Source: DATLFI01 sp035524895 (GTDB lineage Bacteria; Acidobacteriota; Thermoanaerobaculia; Multivoradales; Multivoraceae). From it: a stretch of 19,722 nt of DNA. The translations under genes and the position numbers were made by a program. The notes under the pieces were generated by a model. That model saw nothing but the letters and a program-made list of their open reading frames with translations, had not been told where the DNA came from and did no database searches. Shown here one piece after another: positions 13,731-19,722 of this stretch. Position 1 is the first letter of the stretch, and the number at the start of each line of letters is the position of its first letter. The stretch covers positions 1 to 19,722 of the forward strand of contig DATLFI010000397.1 in assembly GCA_035524895.1 (NCBI GenBank), written 5' to 3'.

Positions 13731-15476
13731 ATCTCGCAGCTCTACGGCAATACCACCGCGCTCAAGACCTCGGACCGCCGAGCGCTCGAACGTACATACC
13801 GGCGCAAGGTGCCACCGTCCGAGGTCGTGACCGCCGAGCTGGCGGGTCACCTCGCAGGCATCTCCAGGGCGATGGGGCGCCAGGTCGGTGTCTTCATCGA
13901 CCGCAGCGGCGGGATCGAGCAGGTGATCGTCGGCGACGCGATGAAGCTCGACCTGCCCGACGTCGGTCGCTTCCGCGGCGGCACCGGCCGGTTTCGTGGC
14001 GTTCGGCTGGTGCACACGCACCTGCGCGGCGAGCCGCTCACCGCAGACGACCTCAACGACCTGGCGCTGCTGCGGCTCGACGCGGTGGCGGTGGTGCAGG
14101 CCGAGGAGGACGGCGGCGCCGGTGAGGTCGAGGTCGCGATGCTGGCCGCGGGCGACGGAGCCGGCAGCCCGGCAGCGGCCGTACCGGCGGAGCCGTTCCT
14201 GCGGCTGCGCGCACCTTCCATCCACCGACTCGACCTCGACTTCGACACGACCATCCGCGAGCTCGAGGAAGAGTTCGCCGCCCTCGATCGCACGCGTCGC
14301 GGCAAGACCAAGCGCGAGCGCGCGCTGGTCATCGGCGTCACCCAGGACGACGAGCGGTACGCGGAAACGCTCGAGCTGGTGCGCTCCGCCGGCGTCGAGG
14401 TCGCTGCCGAGATCCGGCAGCGTCGCGCGCAGGTGCACCCGCGCACGGTGGTCGGACGTGGCAAGCTCGCCGACATCGTCCTCGACGGCATGCGGCATGG
14501 TGCCGCCAAGGCGATCTTCGACATCGACCTGCGCCCGGCGCAGTCGCGCGCCTTCGAGGAGGAGACGGGCCTCGCCGCGATCGACCGAACCCAGCTCATC
14601 CTCGACGTCTTCGCCCAGCGCGCCAAGAGCGCAGACGGCAAGCTGCAGGTCGAGCTGGCGCAGCTCAAGTACCAGCTCCCGCGGTTGGTGGGTAAGGGAG
14701 CCGAGCTCTCGCGGCTCGCCGGCGGTATCGGCACGCGCGGACCCGGCGAGACCAAGCTCGAGGTCGACCGGCGTCGCATCCGCGAGCGCATCCACACCCT
14801 GGAGCGCCGCATCGGCCAGCTCTCCAAGCAGCGCGCGCTGCGTCGCGAGCGGCGTCGTGAGACGCGAATCCCGGTGCTCTCGATCGTCGGCTACACCAAC
14901 GCCGGCAAGAGCACGCTGCTAAACGCGCTCACCAACAGCGAGGTCGAGGCCGCCGACCTCCTGTTCATGACCCTCGACCCGACCAGCCGCCGGCTGCGCT
15001 TCCCGCGCGAAGGCGAGGTGGTCATCACCGACACCGTGGGATTCCTGGCGGACCTGCCGCGCGACCTGGTGGCGGCCTTTCGCGCCACGCTCGAGGAGCT
15101 TGCCGACGCCGACCTCCTCCTGCACGTGGTCGATGCCGCCGACCCGCGTCTCGATCAGAAGAAGAGCGCGGTCCAGGGCATCCTCGAGGAGCTCGAGCTC
15201 TCGCAGATACCGAGGTTGCTCGTGCTCAACAAGTCCGACCTGGTGGCTCCGGAGGAGATGGCGCGGCTGGCGCGACGACACGAGGGCGTGGCGGTGTCGG
15301 CCAGCACCAAGCAGGGCCTATCCGACTTGATAGCCGCCGCGGAGGCTCGTCTCGCCGCTCCGCGGCCCTTCGTTCCGGACTACGGTGTCGCATCTCGAGA
15401 CGCGCCGGGTGGCGCGGAGACCGACGTGACGGACGAGTCGCCGTCGCCGGCGGTCGCTCCGGGAACGCATCCCTGA
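13731..15476 (+). CDS. hflX: GTPase HflX, long form, with a probable non-standard ATC start
   Basis: HflX is a ribosome-binding GTPase that splits stalled or stressed ribosomes. The GTPase domain has G1 GYTNAGKST (from 387), G3 DTVGF (from 434) and G4 NKSD (from 500). Before it are the HflX domain motifs TVVGRGKLADIV and GGIGTRGPGETKLEVDRRR. An extra N-terminal domain (about 1-130, QLYGNTTALKTSDRRALERTY to LVHTHLRGEPLTADDL) marks the long form, 581 residues against 426 in E. coli. Known long forms begin at about MSQLYGN, which here is ATC-TCG-CAG, preceded by GGGAG eight bases away. The only standard start upstream in frame is TTG at 13638, without a Shine-Dalgarno and giving 31 residues of low-complexity sequence. 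An AUC start, or an ATG changed to ATC, is therefore likely. Confidence 0.95.
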   Translation: MSQLYGNTTALKTSDRRALERTYRRKVPPSEVVTAELAGHLAGISRAMGRQVGVFIDRSGGIEQVIVGDAMKLDLPDVGRFRGGTGRFRGVRLVHTHLRGEPLTADDLNDLALLRLDAVAVVQAEEDGGAGEVEVAMLAAGDGAGSPAAAVPAEPFLRLRAPSIHRLDLDFDTTIRELEEEFAALDRTRRGKTKRERALVIGVTQDDERYAETLELVRSAGVEVAAEIRQRRAQVHPRTVVGRGKLADIVLDGMRHGAAKAIFDIDLRPAQSRAFEEETGLAAIDRTQLILDVFAQRAKSADGKLQVELAQLKYQLPRLVGKGAELSRLAGGIGTRGPGETKLEVDRRRIRERIHTLERRIGQLSKQRALRRERRRETRIPVLSIVGYTNAGKSTLLNALTNSEVEAADLLFMTLDPTSRRLRFPREGEVVITDTVGFLADLPRDLVAAFRATLEELADADLLLHVVDAADPRLDQKKSAVQGILEELELSQIPRLLVLNKSDLVAPEEMARLARRHEGVAVSASTKQGLSDLIAAAEARLAAPRPFVPDYGVASRDAPGGAETDVTDESPSPAVAPGTHP

Positions 15477-15513
15477 TCGCAACAGCGACCTCTGGGCGGT
15501 AGCCCTCGCCGGC

Positions 15514-15519
15514 TATGAT
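15514..15519 (+). promoter_or_regulatory. Possible -10 element of the thioredoxin-ABC operon
   Basis: TATGAT (5 of 6 with TATAAT) lies 59 bases before the ATG at 15578, in the 101-base gap after hflX. The hexamer 17 bases upstream is not like TTGACA, so confidence is low. No terminator is visible after hflX, and read-through is possible. Confidence 0.28.
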
Positions 15520-15577
15520 CATTCGGCTTCGCGACGCGGCCAGCGTTGCTGTTAGTTCTCCTCTCTTCGAGGTTGCC

Positions 15578-16069
15578 ATGCACCGACCAGCAGTACTCCT
15601 CGCCGTAGCCGGTCTCTCGCTCTCGTTCGTGCTCGCGACGACTCATGCGAGCGCCGCCGCAGAGCCGCGCGGTCCCCGCATGCCGGACTTCAGCTCGTGG
15701 TCGAACGGCGCCGACGGTTACGCCGAGGCGCTGCGTCGGGGCGAAGAGCAGCGCAAGCCTGTCCTGGTCTACTTCTACACCGACTGGTGCGGCTACTGCC
15801 GCCAGTTCGAGCAACAGCTGCTGTCCGAGCCCGAGCTCGACGGGTATCTCGACAGCATCGTGACCGTGAGGGTGAACCCCGAGGCCGGCCCTGACGAGGC
15901 GGCGGTCGCGCGACGGTACGGCGTGCAGTCGTTCCCCTCGCTCTTCGTGCACAGTGGAGAGTCGCCCGTGGTCTCGCAGGTCGACCGAGTGCGCATCGTC
16001 GACCGGCGCCCCGTGCTGATGACGCCCGCCCAGTTCATCGACGTCATCAAGACGGCGGGAGCAAGGTGA
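15578..16069 (+). CDS. Exported thioredoxin-like protein
   Basis: The ATG at 15578 follows GAGGT at four bases and opens a signal peptide (residues 1-26, hydrophobic, ending HASA). The mature part is a thioredoxin fold of normal size: DWCGYC active site at C71/C74, preceded by PVLVYFYTDW, and the cis-Pro loop VQSFPSLFV. The residues between the cysteines (GY) differ from classical thioredoxin (GP), as in the periplasmic thioredoxin_7/thiol-disulfide group. It should reduce or oxidise thiols outside the membrane. Its stop overlaps the ATPase start (GTGA at 16066-16069), and the three genes to 17897 form one operon. The partner substrate is unknown. Confidence 0.9.
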   Translation: MHRPAVLLAVAGLSLSFVLATTHASAAAEPRGPRMPDFSSWSNGADGYAEALRRGEEQRKPVLVYFYTDWCGYCRQFEQQLLSEPELDGYLDSIVTVRVNPEAGPDEAAVARRYGVQSFPSLFVHSGESPVVSQVDRVRIVDRRPVLMTPAQFIDVIKTAGAR

Positions 16070-17085
16070 GCTCGGATGAATGGACCGAGCCCAGCTCCGT
16101 CGATTCATCCGAGCCATCCCGAGGAGCCAAGCCGCAGGTGCCGGGCCGCGGTCCGGTCGATGTGTCGGACCCGATCGTCGAGATCCGCTCGCTGGTCAAG
16201 TCGTATGGCTCTACCCGGGCCTTGCGGGGCATCGACCTCGGGATCCGGCGCGGCGAGGTTTTCGGATACCTCGGGCCCAACGGCGCTGGCAAGACCACGA
16301 CCCTGCGCATCTTGCTCGGCCTGCTGCGCCCGACGTCCGGCAGCGCGCACGCCTTCGGCTTGGATTGCTGGCGCGACCGCGTGGCGATCAAGAGGCGGCT
16401 GGGCTACCTCGCCGGCGACATCCGGCTCTACGGCTCGATCACCGGTCGCCAGCTCCTCGACCTGCTCGACCGCCTGCGCGGCGGCGGCGCCCGGTACCAC
16501 GAGCTAGCGGAGCGGCTCCGCCTCGATCTCGGTCGGCGGGTCAAGAGCTACTCCAAGGGCAACAAGCAGAAGCTCGGGATCGTGCAGGCGCTCATGCACC
16601 AGCCCGAGTTGTTGATCCTGGACGAGCCGACCACTGCGCTCGACCCGCTGGTGCAGCACGAGGTCTACGCGATCCTGGAGGACGAACGCCGTCGCGGCAC
16701 GACGGTGGTGTTGTCCTCGCACGTACTGAGCGAGGTGCAACGCATCTGCGAGCGCGTGGCGATCGTTCGCGAGGGGCAGATCTTGCAGGTGGCGACCGTA
16801 GATCGCCTGCGACGACTGGATCGCCGTCGCGTCGAGGCGTTCTTCACGGACCCGGAAGCGGGGGAGCGAGCCCTGCGCGAAGCAGGCTTCGAGCCCACCC
16901 GCGAGGGTGCTGCGGTGGTCCTGCGGGTGACCGGCTTCGATGCACTGATCGCGGTACTGGCGGGGCAGTCGGTGCGCTCCCTGGTGGTCGAGCCCCTCAG
17001 TCTCGAGGAGATCTTCTTCGAGGTCTACCGCGGCGGCGATGCCGTTCCGGAGGACGATGTTTGGCGCGAGGAGACAGGACCTTGA
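16066..17085 (+). CDS. ABC transporter ATP-binding protein
   Basis: A 339-residue nucleotide-binding subunit with Walker A GPNGAGKTT at 70-78, a signature SKGNKQK at 163-169 (a common ABC-2 variant of LSGGQ), Walker B LLILDE at 182-187 and H-switch H219. The usual Q-loop glutamine is replaced (GYLAGD, 113-118), as in many ABC-2 exporters. The GTG at 16066 overlaps the thioredoxin stop and adds an acidic 35-residue extension. A GTG at 16162 (giving MSDPIVEI) would be the more typical family start and cannot be excluded. The C-terminus has LEPLSLEEIFFEVYR-like sequence. Its stop overlaps the permease TTG, so stoichiometric coupling is likely. Confidence 0.93.
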   Translation: MSSDEWTEPSSVDSSEPSRGAKPQVPGRGPVDVSDPIVEIRSLVKSYGSTRALRGIDLGIRRGEVFGYLGPNGAGKTTTLRILLGLLRPTSGSAHAFGLDCWRDRVAIKRRLGYLAGDIRLYGSITGRQLLDLLDRLRGGGARYHELAERLRLDLGRRVKSYSKGNKQKLGIVQALMHQPELLILDEPTTALDPLVQHEVYAILEDERRRGTTVVLSSHVLSEVQRICERVAIVREGQILQVATVDRLRRLDRRRVEAFFTDPEAGERALREAGFEPTREGAAVVLRVTGFDALIAVLAGQSVRSLVVEPLSLEEIFFEVYRGGDAVPEDDVWREETGP

Positions 17086-17897
17086 GGACGCTGCTGGTCC
17101 TGGTGCACAAGCAGCTCTACGAGCTGCGTTGGGCGGTGATCCTGTGCTGGGTGATGCTCGTGGTGTTTTTCGTGTTCGGCACTTTCTTGTACCGAACCTT
17201 CGGCGACACCAGCGCCGAGGCGATGGCGCGACTCTCGCCCCAGCTCGTGATGGGGATGTTCGGCGGCCTGCTGGGCGGGCTCGATCAGCTCGAGATGTGG
17301 TTGATGACGCTCTTCCTCCACCCGCTGGTCTTGACCCTGTATGCCGCCATCACCCTGGCGCTCGCGTCGCGGAGCCTGGCGGGCGAGATCGAGCGTGGCA
17401 CCCTCGATCTGCTGCTCGCATGTCCGGTGCCACGAGGCTCGTTGGTGGCAGCCGCGAGCTGCTCCATATTCCTGGTGCAAGCGCTGCTCACGGCGAGCGC
17501 GTTTGCTGCGATGCGGATCGGTCTCGCGGTGGCCGAGATCCCGCCGCCCGACTCCCTCGGCCGCTTCGGGCTCGTCGCGCTCAACCTGTGGGGGTTGTTC
17601 GTGGCGGTCGCGGGTGTCTCGCTGCTCTGCTCCGCGGCGGCCTCCGAGCAGGGCAAGGCGATCGGCCGCTCGATCGGATTCCTGGTCGTGTCGTTCTTCG
17701 TGAACCTGCTGGCGAGCTTCTGGGCGAAGGCGCGGTGGGCGGACTTCGCATCGGTGTTCCATTACCACCAGCCGCAGCCGATCCTGACCGGGCGCGAAGC
17801 GGTGTGGGGCGATCTGGCCGTGCTGCTGGGGGTGGGTCTGGTGACCCACGTCGCGGCACTGATGGTATTCGTGCGTCGCGACATCGCGGCTTCGTGA
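17082..17897 (+). CDS. ABC-2 type permease
   Basis: Translation likely starts at the TTG at 17082, which overlaps the ATPase TGA (TTGA) and is preceded by GAGGAG eight bases upstream. The 271-residue product has about six transmembrane segments. After segment 2-3 comes the sequence SRSLAGEIERGTLDLLLACPVPRG, characteristic of ABC-2 permeases (including NosY-like members). It forms an exporter with the upstream ATPase; the cargo is not revealed. A coupled exported thioredoxin suggests cargo or targets with thiols, or metal-site assembly as in NosFYD systems, but the latter is only analogy. Confidence 0.92.
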   Translation: MRTLLVLVHKQLYELRWAVILCWVMLVVFFVFGTFLYRTFGDTSAEAMARLSPQLVMGMFGGLLGGLDQLEMWLMTLFLHPLVLTLYAAITLALASRSLAGEIERGTLDLLLACPVPRGSLVAAASCSIFLVQALLTASAFAAMRIGLAVAEIPPPDSLGRFGLVALNLWGLFVAVAGVSLLCSAAASEQGKAIGRSIGFLVVSFFVNLLASFWAKARWADFASVFHYHQPQPILTGREAVWGDLAVLLGVGLVTHVAALMVFVRRDIAAS

Positions 17898-17916
17898 ACG
17901 GAGCTTTCGGCGCGGA

Positions 17917-17935
17917 TACACTGACCGAACTCGGT
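17917..17935 (+). promoter_or_regulatory. Possible promoter and dyad before the histidine kinase
   Basis: In the 50-base gap after the permease, TACACT (17917-17922) resembles a -10 element, and ACCGAACTCGGT (17924-17935) is a 12-base dyad overlapping the expected transcription start. The sequence TACACTGA also occurs in the methyltransferase upstream region. The -35 is poor; the dyad may be an operator or chance. Confidence 0.25.
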
Positions 17936-17947
17936 GTGTGCCCTACC

Positions 17948-19722
17948 ATGATGAAGGACGCTGACGACGCGAACCCGGCGATCAGTCAGTCGAAGCTGTT
18001 CGATCTGTCGATCGACCTGCTGTGTATCGCCGGCACGGACGGCCGTTTCCGGCTGGTCAACCCCGCGTTCGAGCGCACGCTCGGCTGGAGTCGCGAAGAG
18101 CTGTTGGCGCGTCCGTTCTACGACCTGGTCCATCCAGAGGATCTCGCCGCGACGCAGGGCGAAGTGGAGAAGCTGGCGAGCGGAATCCCCACCACCTCTT
18201 TCGAGAACCGCTATCGCTGTGCCGACGGCAGCTACAAGATCCTCCGCTGGAACACGCGTCCCGATCCTGCCACCGGCTTGCTCTACGCGGTGGCGCACGA
18301 CGTCACCGTGCAACGACAGATGGAAAGGGAGCTGATCCGGGCGAAGGAGGCCGCCGAGGCCGCCGTCCGGGCGCGCACCGAGTTCCTGGCCACGGTCAGC
18401 CACGAGATCCGCACGCCGATGAACGGCATCATCGGCATGACCGAGCTGGCGCTCCAGGGCACTCGTGACCCTGCAGTGCGCCGCCACCTGGAGATCGTCC
18501 GCGGCTCGGCCGACCACCTGCTGGAGCTGATCGAGGACCTCCTCGACTTGTCTCGCATCGAGGCAGGTCGCCTGGATCTCGACGAGGAGCCGTTTCGGGT
18601 GCGTGAGACGGTGGACGCGGCGATCCAGACGCTGGCCTGGACGGCAACAGGCAAGGGACTCGAGCTGGCCTACCACGTCGCGCCCGACGTGCCACGGATC
18701 GTCGCTGGCGACGATGCGCGGCTGCGACAGGTCGTGGTGAACCTGGTCGGCAACGCGATCAAGTTCACGGATCGGGGCGCGGTCACGCTGGAGGTCGCGC
18801 GAGTGGCGGATCTTGGGATGGCGGTCCGACTTTCGTTCGTCGTCACCGATACCGGCATGGGCATTTTGCCGGAGCGTCAGGCCGAGATCTTCGAGCGCTT
18901 CGCCCAGCTCCCGGGACCCGATGGCAGGCGCCGACCTGGCAGCGGGCTCGGCCTGCCGATCACGAGGCAGCTCGTGCAGCTCATGGGAGGCTCTCTCGAA
19001 GTCTCGTCGGAGCCGGGACGCGGAAGCTCCTTCGTGGTCACCGTGCCGTTCCGCACCATGCCGCTCGACAAGGTGACGGGGCATGCCCCGCGACTCCCGC
19101 TCTCGGGTCGCGCGCTGGTGGTGTCGACCCGTTCCGCGACGCGGTCCTTCCTGTGCCGGTATCTTGCGGCGTGGGGCTTCCAGGTCGAGGGGCTCGAGCG
19201 CCTCGAGGAGGCGGACGAGCGTATCGCGGCTGCGACGCAGAGCGGACAGCCCGTGGCGCTATGCGTCTTCGAGGCAGGACCGATCGGGGAGAGGGTGGAC
19301 CTGATCGAAAAGCTGAGGCGGCAGCACAGGCTACGACTGGTCGCAGTGGTCGGGCCTGCCGACACGCATGAGCAGCTCGAGCGCCTGCGCTCGGCCGGAG
19401 TCACCGCGACGGTGGTGGAGCCGGTGAGCGAGGAGGAGCTCCGAGCAGCACTGGCGGGCAGCCAATCGGCAGTCTCGCCGGGCGAGCCAGCAGACAGGTC
19501 GTTGCGGCTCCTGGTCGCAGAGGACGGCGAGGTCAACCGCCAGGTGCTGGGGGGCCTGCTCGAGTCGGGCGGGCACCGGGTCGAAATGGTCGGCGACGGG
19601 AAGGCGGCGGTCGCCGCGGTCGCGAACGGAACCTACGACGTGGCGTTGCTGGATCTCGAGCTGCCCGGTCTTGGGGGCATCGACGCCGCGCGCCAGATCC
19701 GCGAGGCGGAGGCGGGCTCGCG
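17948..19722 (+). CDS. Hybrid sensor histidine kinase (partial)
   Basis: The ATG at 17948 (a second ATG follows directly) opens 591 codons and leaves the window. Domains in order: a PAS sensor (about 14-130; LVNPAFERTLGWSREEL), a dimerisation domain with phospho-acceptor H152 in SHEIRTPMNG, and a HATPase with N-box N265/N269 (NLVGNAIKFT), G1 DTGMGI and G2 GSGLGLPI. Next is a receiver-like domain (about 385-500) without the phosphorylatable Asp: the expected strand-3 site reads ALCVFEAGP, with Phe in the aligned position. A second receiver from 519 has the acidic pair AED and D569 in LLDLELPG, truncated at the edge. No membrane segment is seen, so it is probably a cytoplasmic sensor. A downstream Hpt or regulator may lie beyond the window. 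Confidence 0.95.
   Translation, partial: MMKDADDANPAISQSKLFDLSIDLLCIAGTDGRFRLVNPAFERTLGWSREELLARPFYDLVHPEDLAATQGEVEKLASGIPTTSFENRYRCADGSYKILRWNTRPDPATGLLYAVAHDVTVQRQMERELIRAKEAAEAAVRARTEFLATVSHEIRTPMNGIIGMTELALQGTRDPAVRRHLEIVRGSADHLLELIEDLLDLSRIEAGRLDLDEEPFRVRETVDAAIQTLAWTATGKGLELAYHVAPDVPRIVAGDDARLRQVVVNLVGNAIKFTDRGAVTLEVARVADLGMAVRLSFVVTDTGMGILPERQAEIFERFAQLPGPDGRRRPGSGLGLPITRQLVQLMGGSLEVSSEPGRGSSFVVTVPFRTMPLDKVTGHAPRLPLSGRALVVSTRSATRSFLCRYLAAWGFQVEGLERLEEADERIAAATQSGQPVALCVFEAGPIGERVDLIEKLRRQHRLRLVAVVGPADTHEQLERLRSAGVTATVVEPVSEEELRAALAGSQSAVSPGEPADRSLRLLVAEDGEVNRQVLGGLLESGGHRVEMVGDGKAAVAAVANGTYDVALLDLELPGLGGIDAARQIREAEAGS

Overview
The window is high-GC bacterial chromosome, densely coded, with third codon positions almost all G or C. 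Several traits fit an Acidobacteriota lineage, possibly Thermoanaerobaculia: a long-form HflX, a secreted Kelch protein ending in a duplicated Cys-containing domain, and many genes starting with GTG. The lineage call is an inference. No tRNA, rRNA, CRISPR array or insertion sequence was recognised.

Layout. Bases 1-7037 hold a minus-strand gene series: an exported methyltransferase, a doubtful 79-codon frame, an aldehyde dehydrogenase, a molybdenum hydroxylase large subunit, a DsbA-fold 2-hydroxychromene-2-carboxylate isomerase-like protein and a GT-C-like membrane protein that runs off the left edge. It reads as an oxidative and detoxification operon, with an internal promoter before the aldehyde dehydrogenase. 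Divergent from it, 7133-9786 holds a two-gene plus-strand operon for exported proteins: an epoxide hydrolase-like alpha/beta hydrolase and a Kelch propeller with two C-terminal domain repeats.

Bases 9787-13730 are the least ordinary part. They contain a fragment of a TPR-family gene and a compact minus-strand unit of about 300 bases: a near-consensus promoter, several strong hairpins, an unusually long Shine-Dalgarno match before a 14-codon frame, and an intrinsic terminator. The RNase E/G gene follows, with catalytic and zinc-link residues at E. coli numbering, then a 589-base gene-free leader and a 5'-truncated metallo-beta-lactamase-fold remnant.

Bases 13731-17897 carry hflX, whose family-conserved N-terminus falls on an ATC codon, then a tightly coupled exported thioredoxin, ABC ATPase and ABC-2 permease operon. 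A hybrid histidine kinase with a degenerate first receiver begins at 17948 and leaves the window at the right edge.

Four-base stop/start overlaps (ATGA, GTGA or TTGA) join six gene pairs, so translational coupling is a recurring feature here. The strongest candidate for something undescribed is the structured mini-transcription unit at 10244-10582.
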